From positions 1 through 34,554 of the forward strand of contig NZ_CAMLOV010000045.1 of the NCBI RefSeq assembly GCF_946481715.1: a DNA stretch of 34,554 nucleotides. The letters are read 5' to 3'. The notes under the pieces are model-generated. The model did not search any database, was not told the origin of the DNA, and saw only the letters and a program-made list of their open reading frames with translations. Of this stretch, positions 8,338-15,357 are shown one piece after another. The position numbers and the translations under genes are program-made. Each line of letters begins with the position of its first letter. Positions within the stretch are counted from its first letter, which is position 1. The stretch comes from an uncultured Mucilaginibacter sp. (GTDB lineage: Bacteria > Bacteroidota > Bacteroidia > Sphingobacteriales > Sphingobacteriaceae).

Positions 8338-8856
8338 ATGAAATGCACCGTCAAATTAGGCATCATAGCTATATTAAGTCTTCATTTTACTTCAGGATAT
8401 GGCCAAAAGCCAGGAGCGGACATTAAGCAGTTACGCAGGCTATTTAAGGAAAGCATTGACCAGCCGTCAAAAGGTGTCATTTCAGTTGGAAATAGTGAAT
8501 GGACTATTTGCAATCAAGACAGTTCCTATTTTAAGTCGGATACCGTACGTATTTATAGCAACATAAATTACTTCTATCAAATCTCTAACTGTTGCAATTT
8601 TGTCAATTGGACTTTTTACAATAAAAATGCTTTCGTGTTATCGAAATCTCAAATCTGTAAAGAGCCGAGTTCCGCGAGTGTTAAAGTTGATTATTACCGC
8701 TTCAATATTTTTCTAAATAAGAAGAAAACCTACTTATCGATTTCTAACACAATTGGTGCAGTTGAAAAATTTGAGGTAATTGACATTAGAGAAATCGCTC
8801 TCGCCCAAAACAATTCCACCCAAGAAATAACTTTAAAAAGGAATAAAGCTCAATAA
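8338..8856 (+). CDS. Secreted protein of unknown function
   Basis: Protein of 172 residues with an N-terminal signal peptide (to about residue 22, ending SGYGQ). The mature part is rich in Asn, Ser, Tyr and Phe, with four cysteines (for example ICNQDSS and ISNCCNF) that could form disulfides. No known family is recognised. Base composition is visibly richer in A and T than the flanking genes, and codons such as ATT, TTT and AAT dominate, a sign of possible transfer together with the VapB-like gene just upstream. It is convergent with hemJ, with only 29 bases between them. Confidence 0.6.
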   Translation: MKCTVKLGIIAILSLHFTSGYGQKPGADIKQLRRLFKESIDQPSKGVISVGNSEWTICNQDSSYFKSDTVRIYSNINYFYQISNCCNFVNWTFYNKNAFVLSKSQICKEPSSASVKVDYYRFNIFLNKKKTYLSISNTIGAVEKFEVIDIREIALAQNNSTQEITLKRNKAQ

Positions 8857-8885
8857 CCCAAAATTAGGTGAATTATGCTGAAGGC

Positions 8886-9416
8886 TTAGCGCTCCCTAAA
8901 ATGTTTATAAATCTTCACGGCCGACATGATGATGAGGCTGAAGAGTATAATGCCGATTACGCCGAAGATCCAGTTCACAGCGCTTTTCAGCACCACTAAA
9001 AACACAATAGCGAAAAGCAGTATGGTTGCCAGTTCGTTCCAAAGGCGCAATTGGATGGAGGTCCATTTATAAATACCTCTTGCCATCTGCTTCATTATTT
9101 TTTGGCAGGTGAAGTGGTATACTATCAAGCCCAAAACAAAGGTAAGTTTTACATGCAGCCAGGGCATCTTCCACAGCCCCGGGTTTAGGTGCAACATGGT
9201 GGCGCCGGCCAATATAACAAGGTACATGCTTGGCGTGGCAATGATCCACCAAAGCTTTTTTTCGATGATCTCAAATTGGTCGGACAGGATAGTGCGGGCC
9301 GGCTCGGGTTTGTCCTGCGCTTCACGGTGGTAAATAAACAGCCGCACAATATAAAACAGCCCCGCCATCCAGCAGACTACAAATATGATATGTATGGCTA
9401 AAACGTATTGATACAT
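8886..9416 (-). CDS. hemJ: Protoporphyrinogen oxidase HemJ
   Basis: Integral membrane protein of 176 residues with four to five hydrophobic helices. The N-terminal helix HIIFVVCWMAGLFYIVRLF with its invariant histidine and arginine, followed by IYH, is the hallmark of the HemJ (UPF0093) family, which oxidises protoporphyrinogen IX to protoporphyrin IX using the respiratory chain. A histidine-bearing WLHVKLTFVLGL helix is also conserved. HemJ replaces HemG or HemY in many bacteria. It is the last gene of the heme cluster, 130 bases after hemE, and that gap holds a long hairpin repeat. The ATG at 9416 fits the family start. Confidence 0.88.
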   Translation of the reverse strand: MYQYVLAIHIIFVVCWMAGLFYIVRLFIYHREAQDKPEPARTILSDQFEIIEKKLWWIIATPSMYLVILAGATMLHLNPGLWKMPWLHVKLTFVLGLIVYHFTCQKIMKQMARGIYKWTSIQLRLWNELATILLFAIVFLVVLKSAVNWIFGVIGIILFSLIIMSAVKIYKHFRER

Positions 9417-9427
9417 GTTATCTTATC

Positions 9428-9512
9428 CCGTCATTGCGAGGAACGAAGCAATCTCTAAGCTTGCATTTCGGCTCTGCTTATAGGGAGATTGCTTCGTTCC
9501 TCGCAATGACGG
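9428..9512. repeat. 28-bp perfect inverted repeat (hairpin element)
   Basis: Two 28-base arms (9428-9455 and 9485-9512) are exact reverse complements: the left arm begins CCGTCATTGCGAGGAACGAA and the right arm ends CGCAATGACGG. A 29-base spacer separates them. It lies between hemE and hemJ and has no adjacent T-run, so it is not a classical terminator. The arm sequence resembles an intergenic palindrome family that I recall in several bacterial genomes. Confidence 0.9.
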
Positions 9513-9546
9513 TTGTTATTTTAGGACTGTTCTTCAGGTATAGTGC

Positions 9547-10572
9547 TTAGTATTTATATTCTTTTATCACCTCCACCGCGTACTTCACGTTATCAAAAGG
9601 GATATCGGGCATAATGCCGTGGCCCAGGTTGAAGATGAAGCCGTTTTCGCCCTTCATGCGTTCGAACAACCGATGGATGCGTTCTTTTATTACTTTTTTA
9701 TCGGCATACAAAATATGCGGATCGAGGTTGCCTTGTACGGCAATGCCTTTTGGCAAGCGGTTTTTAATATCTAAAAGGTCAACGTTCCAGTCGATAGAAA
9801 TTACATCAGGCTTTGCCTCTGCCATTAGTGGCGCAAAAACCGAACTGCCTTTACAAAACGATATTACGGGGATATCCTTACGGTTCAGCTTGCTGATGAT
9901 CTCTACAATATAACGGTGCGAAAACTCGGTATAATCATCCCATGATAATGCCTGCGCCCAGCTATCAAATATCTGTACAGCATTTACGCCGGCTTCAATT
10001 TGCAGGTTAAGGTAATCGGCAGTAACGGTTGCAATTTTTGATAAAAGTTGATGGGCCATTTCCGGGTGGTTATGCAGCATCAGCTTCGTCAGCTTAAAAT
10101 CTTTTGAAGAGCCGCCTTCTACCAAATAACTCATTACGGTGAACGGCGCGCCGGCAAAACCTATCAGCGGTATTTTACCATTGAGGCGTTGTTGTATCAC
10201 TTTAATGGCATCAGCCACGTATTGCAGTTTATCACCGACGTTGGTTTGCAGGTTATCGATATCGGCCTGTGTACGTACCGGATTGGCAAACTTAGGACCA
10301 ACACCCTGGGTAAAGCTCAGGTCGCCGCCCATGGCCTCCCCTGTAACCAATATATCCGAGAACAGGATGGCAGCATCAATGCCCAACAGGTCAACAGGCA
10401 GCATAGTAACATCGGCCGCCAGTTCGGGCGTTCTGCACATTTCCAGAAAGGAATACTTGTTTTTGATCTCCCAATACTCGGGCATAAAACGGCCTGCCTG
10501 GCGCATCATCCATACCGGCGGGCGTTCTGTAGAATCTGAAAATGCGGCTTTTATAAATAACGAATCTCTCAT
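9547..10572 (-). CDS. hemE: Uroporphyrinogen decarboxylase
   Basis: Cytoplasmic enzyme of 341 residues that decarboxylates the four acetate side chains of uroporphyrinogen III to give coproporphyrinogen III. The diagnostic N-terminal PPVWMMRQAGR (R24 and R28 bind substrate carboxylates) is present, followed by the catalytic-aspartate segment AAILFSDILV. Further conserved blocks are GFAGAPFT, FDSWAQ and QGNLDP. Length agrees with the family (about 340-350). The ATG at 10572 places the RQAGR motif at the usual distance. It follows the TPR membrane protein gene in the heme cluster, separated by a degenerate palindromic stretch. Confidence 0.97.
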   Translation of the reverse strand: MRDSLFIKAAFSDSTERPPVWMMRQAGRFMPEYWEIKNKYSFLEMCRTPELAADVTMLPVDLLGIDAAILFSDILVTGEAMGGDLSFTQGVGPKFANPVRTQADIDNLQTNVGDKLQYVADAIKVIQQRLNGKIPLIGFAGAPFTVMSYLVEGGSSKDFKLTKLMLHNHPEMAHQLLSKIATVTADYLNLQIEAGVNAVQIFDSWAQALSWDDYTEFSHRYIVEIISKLNRKDIPVISFCKGSSVFAPLMAEAKPDVISIDWNVDLLDIKNRLPKGIAVQGNLDPHILYADKKVIKERIHRLFERMKGENGFIFNLGHGIMPDIPFDNVKYAVEVIKEYKY

Positions 10573-10586
10573 AATTAGTAGAGAGA

Positions 10587-10690
10587 CAAGAAATAAGAAT
10601 CAAGAATCAGGACTGAAAGATGCAAGAAATCCCTGTCAACGGCTCTTGCTTCTTATATCTTGCTTCTTGGCTCTTCCCCTCTTGCCTCTA
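10587..10690. repeat. Degenerate palindromic repeat
   Basis: An A/G-rich arm at 10587-10608 (CAAGAAATAAGAATCAAGAATC) pairs imperfectly, 18 of 22 positions, with the C/T-rich arm at 10641-10662. Further CTTGC/CTCTT units run to about 10690. The purine strand repeats a short AAGAATC-like unit. It occupies the gap between the TPR gene and hemE. Confidence 0.6.
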
Positions 10691-10692
10691 TT

Positions 10693-11214
10693 TTAGTGTT
10701 TCCTTAGTTCCTGCTCAACGCGTTCTATCACGTCTTTCATTTTGGCAGTTATATTATCTTTATGTTTCTCAGTCAACTGCAGGTAAGCCCGCGCCTTCTC
10801 ATAATTGCCGTTGCGTACGTTTATGTTGGCTACGTGTACCAGTGCCGCTACGTGGTCGTTAGCGCTGCGCAGCGGGTATTGTGCTGCTATTTCGTAATGC
10901 CGCTCAGCTTCGTCATACTCTTTCTTTTGCAGGCAGATACCGCCGTAAATAAACTCGTAAAAACCCCTTCTGCGTTTGCTCAACCATTCGGGCCGGCTTA
11001 CTTCACTTAACAAGCGCTCGGCGCCGCGGTAATCCTTGTTGTGGAAATGCTTAGCCGCCAATACTATTGGCCCCTGCTTAAAATAACCCCAAATTAGCAG
11101 CACAATAAACATTACGCATACTGCCGCCAGGGGGTAAATATGCATGTATAATACTACCGAAAGCAGTACCACAAAAAGACCGGTGACTAATATGCGTGCC
11201 CTTTTTGTGAACAT
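10693..11214 (-). CDS. TPR-containing inner-membrane protein
   Basis: Protein of 173 residues with two hydrophobic helices at about 8-26 and 29-45, then a soluble helical part. The soluble part shows tetratricopeptide-like helix pairs (KHFHNKDYRGAERLLSEV, KKEYDEAERHYEIAAQYP, RNGNYEKARAYLQL), with the expected small and aromatic residues at the turn positions. Its start lies 3 bases after the response-regulator stop, so it is very probably translated from the same message. TPR domains hold protein complexes, so it may act with the sensor kinase at the membrane. That link is inferred from gene order only. The overall design recalls HemY-like TPR membrane proteins of heme operons, but similarity to HemY is not established here. 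Confidence 0.7.
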   Translation of the reverse strand: MFTKRARILVTGLFVVLLSVVLYMHIYPLAAVCVMFIVLLIWGYFKQGPIVLAAKHFHNKDYRGAERLLSEVSRPEWLSKRRRGFYEFIYGGICLQKKEYDEAERHYEIAAQYPLRSANDHVAALVHVANINVRNGNYEKARAYLQLTEKHKDNITAKMKDVIERVEQELRKH

Positions 11215-11217
11215 GCG

Positions 11218-11922
11218 TTAATGCTGATCGGTAAACTTATAACCTACGCCGCGGATGGAGTGAAAGTAAACCGGGTTTTTAGGGTCCGGTTCAAAATACT
11301 TACGGAAGGTTAGGATAAAGTTATCGATGGTACGGGTCGATGGGTACACATCATAGTTCCAAACGGTTTCCAGTATCTGCTCGCGCGATACGGCCTCGTT
11401 GCGGCGCTCAATCAAAAGCTTCAGCAACATGGTTTCCTTTTTTGTTAACGGGGTAATGCTGCCATCCTCGTTCACCAGTTCGAAAGAGTTGAAGTGGATG
11501 GTTTTTTCGCCGATCTTATAGCTGTTAAATTCTTTTAACTCATCGCCTTTCAGGCTGCGTTTTACCAGGTTATTCACCCTTAAAATAAGCTCTTCCAGGT
11601 TAAAAGGTTTGGTCAGGTAATCATCTGCTCCTTTTTTAAGGCCCGATATTTTATCCTCGTTGGTATTTTTGGCAGTAAGGAACATAATAGGCACCTCGGA
11701 ATTTTCGAGCCTGATGGTTTCTGCAACCACAAAGCCGTCAATCTCGGGCATCATTACATCTAATATCACCAGGTTAAAACGCTCTTCTTTAAATATCTGT
11801 AGGGCCTTTTTACCATTATTTGCTGTAGAAACTTTATAACCTTCCAGCTCCAGGTTTAGTTTAATGGCTTCCAACAAATGATCTTCGTCTTCGGCTAATA
11901 AAATTCTTTTTTTAGGCATCAT
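11218..11922 (-). CDS. OmpR/PhoB-family response regulator
   Basis: Two-domain transcription factor of 234 residues. The receiver domain carries the acidic pocket LLAEDED, the phosphorylated aspartate D55 in LVILDVMMPEIDGF, the threonine of MFLTAKN and the lysine of LTKPF. The C-terminal winged helix ends with TRTIDNFILTFRKYFEPDP and the wing HSIRGVGYKF. The start at the tandem ATG at 11922 is preferred over an open frame reaching 11964 because the extra residues precede the receiver fold and would overlap the kinase gene. It follows the kinase stop by 16 bases and is followed by the TPR gene after 3, forming a three-gene unit inside the heme cluster. Target promoters are not known. Confidence 0.93.
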   Translation of the reverse strand: MMPKKRILLAEDEDHLLEAIKLNLELEGYKVSTANNGKKALQIFKEERFNLVILDVMMPEIDGFVVAETIRLENSEVPIMFLTAKNTNEDKISGLKKGADDYLTKPFNLEELILRVNNLVKRSLKGDELKEFNSYKIGEKTIHFNSFELVNEDGSITPLTKKETMLLKLLIERRNEAVSREQILETVWNYDVYPSTRTIDNFILTFRKYFEPDPKNPVYFHSIRGVGYKFTDQH

Positions 11923-11938
11923 TCTATTTTTTAAGGTA

Positions 11939-12808
11939 TTATGCAAATACAACTTCAAACACACTGCCGGCAGGGCGGTTATCTTTTACCCTAATGCTGG
12001 CCTGGTGTTTGTCCAGTACTTCCTTTACAATATACAAGCCAAGGCCGGTTCCCTTGGTATTTCGGGTGTCTTCACTGCCAACACGGTAAAATTTGTCAAA
12101 AATGCGTGTTTTTTCACTGTCAGATATTCCGATACCGTGGTCTGCCACCTGGAAGTACACCTTGCCATCTTTCTGGAAAAGTTTCACATCCACCGCCATG
12201 CACGGCTTTGAATACTTCACGGCATTTTCTACCAGGTTGGTAACCACCGATGTAAGCGCAAACTTATCCCCGGTGATCTCTATCTTGGGTTCGATCTCGG
12301 CATTGATGATCTGCTGGTTGCAATCGCACTTGGTTATCTGTAAACGGTTTACAATGCTATCTACCAATACTGAAAGGTTGAACTGTGCCTTGGGAAAGCT
12401 GTAAGAGCGGTTATCAATTTTTGATGCCAGCAGCATATTCTCCACCATATCATCCAAACGTTCTACATCAAGCAAGGATTTATCTATAAAATCGAGGATC
12501 TGTGCTTTGGTTAGATCGCGCTTTTGGATAGTTTGCAGCAAGATCTTGATAGAGGCCAGCGGCGATTTCAACTCGTGCGTAACCGACAAAAGGAAATTCT
12601 TTTTCTGCTCCATCAGCTTGCGTTCTTTTTTTACGGAGGCATGCATGTGGTACGCGCCTAATAAAAACACAATGACGAACATCGAGCCTTCGCCCATGAT
12701 CATGGCGAAACGCCGGGGCTGCAGGTTCACCAGCATGTACCCCCACCACATCAATTCCGCAAGGGCGTAAATGATAATGGCATAAAATATAACAAGTGAT
12801 CTTCTCAT
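11939..12808 (-). CDS. Membrane sensor histidine kinase
   Basis: Kinase of 289 residues with two N-terminal membrane helices (about 5-27 and 36-54) and only a very short loop between them, so it lacks an extracellular sensing domain. The dimerisation/phosphoacceptor helix carries H78 in VTHELKSPLASIK. The ATPase domain shows the N box (NLVENAVKYS), the D box (DHGIGI), the F box (IFDKFYR) and the G box (GTGLGLYI). The layout is that of the intramembrane-sensing class, which responds to membrane state or to a partner protein. It pairs with the response regulator 16 bases downstream. Its position between hemL and hemE suggests a role linked to heme or respiration, which is inference. Confidence 0.92.
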   Translation of the reverse strand: MRRSLVIFYAIIIYALAELMWWGYMLVNLQPRRFAMIMGEGSMFVIVFLLGAYHMHASVKKERKLMEQKKNFLLSVTHELKSPLASIKILLQTIQKRDLTKAQILDFIDKSLLDVERLDDMVENMLLASKIDNRSYSFPKAQFNLSVLVDSIVNRLQITKCDCNQQIINAEIEPKIEITGDKFALTSVVTNLVENAVKYSKPCMAVDVKLFQKDGKVYFQVADHGIGISDSEKTRIFDKFYRVGSEDTRNTKGTGLGLYIVKEVLDKHQASIRVKDNRPAGSVFEVVFA

Positions 12809-12811
12809 TTC

Positions 12812-12913
12812 AGCCCCCTCTAAATCTCCCCCGGTAGGGGAGACTTTATTTTTAATGGTTTATAAAAAAGCCTTTACTAAGCCCTCCCTTCCGGGGAGGG
12901 TTGGGTGGGGCTA
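12812..12913. repeat. GC-rich palindromic repeat, copy 1
   Basis: A left half (12812-12848, AGCCCCCTCTAAATCTCCCC then CGGTAGGGGAGACTTT) and a right half (12879-12912, AAGCCCTCCCTTCCGGGGAG then GGTTGGGTGGGGCT) are imperfect reverse complements around an AT-rich loop. A second copy lies at 14219-14306. The right half of this copy forms the last codons and stop of hemL. It resembles a palindromic element that I recall from Sphingobacteriaceae intergenic regions. Confidence 0.9.
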
Positions 12914-14214
12914 AATACTATATCAAGGCTATCAAAGATAGCTGTTTTTGTTGTTTCCAAATCGGCTAATGTATGTGCCGATGATATAAAACCCACTTCG
13001 TAACCGGATGGCCCTAAATAGATGCCCCGGTTGATCAGTTCGCGGTGCATGGCTTTGAATTTAAGCATGCTTGCCGGGTCGATATCGTCGGCAGTACTGA
13101 TACTTTCCTTATCAGTAAACGCGAACCAGAATATAGAGCCGATGGTAAAGATCTTTAGTTCGTAACCGCGTTCGGCAATAAAAGCTTCTATCGCTTTTAC
13201 AAAACTTTCGGTTTTAGCATGAAGGTCCTCGTAAAAGCCGGGCTGCAGTAACTCGCTTAGCTGTGCGATACCTGCCGCCATGGCTACCGGGTTGCCTGAT
13301 AGCGTCCCCGCCTGGTAAACCGAGCCAACCGGCGATATATGATCCATCACTTCTGCCGATGCACCGTAAGCACCAACCGGCAGTCCACCACCAATGATCT
13401 TGCCATACGTAAGGATATCCGGCTGAATATTGTAATATGCCGCGGCAGCTTCAAAGCCTACCCGGAAACCGGAGATCACTTCATCAAAAAGCAACATGGT
13501 ACCATTTTGGGTACAGGTTTCTCTAAGGAAATCTAAATACTCTTTTGTTTGCAGCAGCAGCCCGTTATTGGCCGGGATAGGTTCGATGATAACAACAGCT
13601 ATCTGATCTTTAAAATCTTCGAAAGCTTTTAATACGGCGCCCTTATCATTCAGCGCTACCACGATGGTTTCGTCGGCAAAGGCTTTGGGTACGCCTGCCG
13701 AAGAAGTTTCGCCAAAGGTCACCAGGCCAGAGCCTGCTTTTACCAGCAAGGCATCGGTATGCCCGTGGTAGCAGCCCTCAAACTTCAATATTTTATCGCG
13801 TTTAGTATAGCCTCTCGCCAGCCTGATGGCCGACATCACCGCCTCGGTACCCGAACTTACAAAACGTATTTTCTGGATGTATTTATTGTTGCTGAGGATA
13901 AGCTCGGCCAGTTCATTCTCCAAAGCGGTAGGCGCACCAAACGACATACCCTTTTGCATAACCTCCATCACCTTGTTACGCACGGATGCATGGTTATGCC
14001 CCAAAATAAGCGGCCCCCACGAGCAGCAAAAATCGATGAACTCGTTGCCGTCGGCATCCCAAATATGGCTACCATCGCCTTTCTCAATAAAAAGCGGGGT
14101 GCCGTAAACAGATTTAAAGGCCCGCACAGGCGAGTTTACCCCACCGGGGAAATACGTTTTTGCTTTCTCGTACAGTTCTGCAGATTTTGCTCTGCTGATA
14201 TCGGGTATTTGCAT
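12877..14214 (-). CDS. hemL: Glutamate-1-semialdehyde 2,1-aminomutase
   Basis: PLP enzyme of 445 residues that converts glutamate-1-semialdehyde to 5-aminolevulinate in the C5 pathway. Conserved parts include FPGGVNSPVRAF near the N-terminus, FVSSGTEAVMSAIRLAR for phosphate binding, CYHGHTD, LLFDEVISGFR and the PLP-binding lysine K272 in TYGKIIGGGLPVGAYG. Length is slightly above the usual 425-435. The excess is the C-terminal tail SPTQPSPEGRA (435-445), which is encoded by the palindromic repeat at 12812-12913 and has no enzymatic reason to exist. It is followed by the sensor kinase gene 68 bases on and preceded by hemB. Confidence 0.97.
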   Translation of the reverse strand: MQIPDISRAKSAELYEKAKTYFPGGVNSPVRAFKSVYGTPLFIEKGDGSHIWDADGNEFIDFCCSWGPLILGHNHASVRNKVMEVMQKGMSFGAPTALENELAELILSNNKYIQKIRFVSSGTEAVMSAIRLARGYTKRDKILKFEGCYHGHTDALLVKAGSGLVTFGETSSAGVPKAFADETIVVALNDKGAVLKAFEDFKDQIAVVIIEPIPANNGLLLQTKEYLDFLRETCTQNGTMLLFDEVISGFRVGFEAAAAYYNIQPDILTYGKIIGGGLPVGAYGASAEVMDHISPVGSVYQAGTLSGNPVAMAAGIAQLSELLQPGFYEDLHAKTESFVKAIEAFIAERGYELKIFTIGSIFWFAFTDKESISTADDIDPASMLKFKAMHRELINRGIYLGPSGYEVGFISSAHTLADLETTKTAIFDSLDIVFSPTQPSPEGRA

Positions 14215-14218
14215 TATT

Positions 14219-14306
14219 AGCCCCCTCTAAATCTCCCCCGGTAGGGGAGACTTTTGATTTTAAAAGTTCTTAAGCCCTCCCTACCGGGGAGGGTTGGGTG
14301 GGGCTT
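14219..14306. repeat. GC-rich palindromic repeat, copy 2
   Basis: Second copy of the element at 12812. The left half differs little from copy 1, and the right half reads AAGCCCTCCCTACCGGGGAG then GGTTGGGTGGGGCTT. It fills nearly the whole gap between hemB and hemL and its end overlaps the hemB stop codon. The shared halves are almost identical between copies while the AT-rich loop differs. Confidence 0.92.
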
Positions 14307-15276
14307 ACAGCCACTTATTCAATAACACTTCCTTTGCGTGATACGTTAATATTGCAGTCGCCCCTGCCCTACGGATGCTGGTGAGCACCTCCATGGTGGC
14401 GCGTTGCTCATTTAGCCAGCCGTTTTGTACAGCGGCTTTTATCATGGCGTATTCTCCGCTTACATTGTAGGCAGCAACCGGCAATTCGGTGTTATCTTTT
14501 ATCAGTTTTATTACATCCAGGTAAGCAAGGGCGGGTTTCACCATCAGGAAATCAGCGCCTTCCAGTTCATCCAGGTTAGCTTCTATCAAAGCTTCGCGCT
14601 GGTTGGCGGGGTTCATCTGGTAGGTTTTTTTATCGCCAAATTTTGGTGCCGAATTGAGGGCATCCCTAAAGGGTCCATAAAAAGCACTGGCGTATTTTGC
14701 CGAGTACGACATGATAGATACATTGGTAAAACCGGCATCATCCAGCGTTTTGCGGATGTAGCCAACCCTGCCGTCCATCATATCGCTTGGGGCGATGATA
14801 TCCGCGCCGCTGCGGGCGTGGGCAAGGGCTATTTTGCCTAATACCTCTAAAGTTTCGTCGTTCAGGATCTCGCCGTTCTCTACAATACCATCGTGCCCGT
14901 CGCTGCTGTAGGGGTCCATGGCTACGTCGGTAATAACGCAGGCCTCCGGGAATTCCTTTTTTACTGCACGGATGGCGCGCAGGTAAAGGCTTTCCTCGCG
15001 GTAGCTTTCGGTTGCGTATTTATCCTTAAAATCGTCGTGGATATTTGGGAACAAGTCAAATGATTTCAAGCCCAAATTCATGCAGCTTTCCACCTCGCGC
15101 AGCAAATTATCTACCGAATAACGGAAGATACCCGGCATAGATGCCACTTCGCTCTTCTGGTTTTCGCCATCTACAATAAACAGCGGGAATATCAGGTTAG
15201 CCGCGCTAACATGCGTTTCCTGCACCATCTGGCGGATAACTTCACTCTTCCTATTTCTTCTTGGTCGTTGTAACAT
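14305..15276 (-). CDS. hemB: Delta-aminolevulinic acid dehydratase
   Basis: Porphobilinogen synthase of 323 residues, which joins two 5-aminolevulinate molecules. The two Schiff-base lysines are K194 (MSYSAKYASAFYGPF) and K247 (FLMVKPALAYLDV). In the metal-binding loop at 117-130 (DVAMDPYSSDGHDG) the three zinc-ligand cysteines of the animal and E. coli enzymes are replaced by Ala, Asp and Asp, so this is the cysteine-free, magnesium-type enzyme, as in Pseudomonas. Length is typical. The ATG at 15276 is followed by the basic LQRPRRNRK segment usual for the family start. It sits between hemCD and hemL, with repeats on both sides. Confidence 0.97.
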   Translation of the reverse strand: MLQRPRRNRKSEVIRQMVQETHVSAANLIFPLFIVDGENQKSEVASMPGIFRYSVDNLLREVESCMNLGLKSFDLFPNIHDDFKDKYATESYREESLYLRAIRAVKKEFPEACVITDVAMDPYSSDGHDGIVENGEILNDETLEVLGKIALAHARSGADIIAPSDMMDGRVGYIRKTLDDAGFTNVSIMSYSAKYASAFYGPFRDALNSAPKFGDKKTYQMNPANQREALIEANLDELEGADFLMVKPALAYLDVIKLIKDNTELPVAAYNVSGEYAMIKAAVQNGWLNEQRATMEVLTSIRRAGATAILTYHAKEVLLNKWL

Positions 15277-15283
15277 TACTTAT

Positions 15284-15356
15284 TCATTGGGTCATTGAGT
15301 CATTGCGTCATTGCCACCCTTACTAATGACTCAATGACCCAATGACTTAATGATAT
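15284..15356. repeat. Inverted pair of 8-bp tandem repeats
   Basis: Four direct copies of an 8-base unit TCATTGNN (15284-15315) are followed, after a 9-base loop, by four copies of its reverse form AATGANNN (15325-15356). The first 21 bases on each side (15284-15304 and 15325-15345) are exactly complementary. It fills the gap between hemCD and hemB and ends 2 bases before the hemCD stop. Confidence 0.9.
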
Positions 15357-15357
15357 A

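Noticed and set aside
8326..8360. VapC toxin after the VapB-like gene
   Set aside because: No PIN-domain motif (conserved acidic residues after a VDTS-like start) is seen in any frame downstream; the next gene has a signal peptide.
9428..9512. Rho-independent terminator for hemE
   Set aside because: The stem is far longer than usual and no T-run follows on the minus strand.
11923..11964. Longer start for the response regulator
   Set aside because: The extra residues precede the receiver fold and overlap the kinase gene; a tandem ATG at 11922 fits the family.
15284..15356. CRISPR array
   Set aside because: Units are only 8 bases, without regular spacers, and are arranged as an inverted pair.
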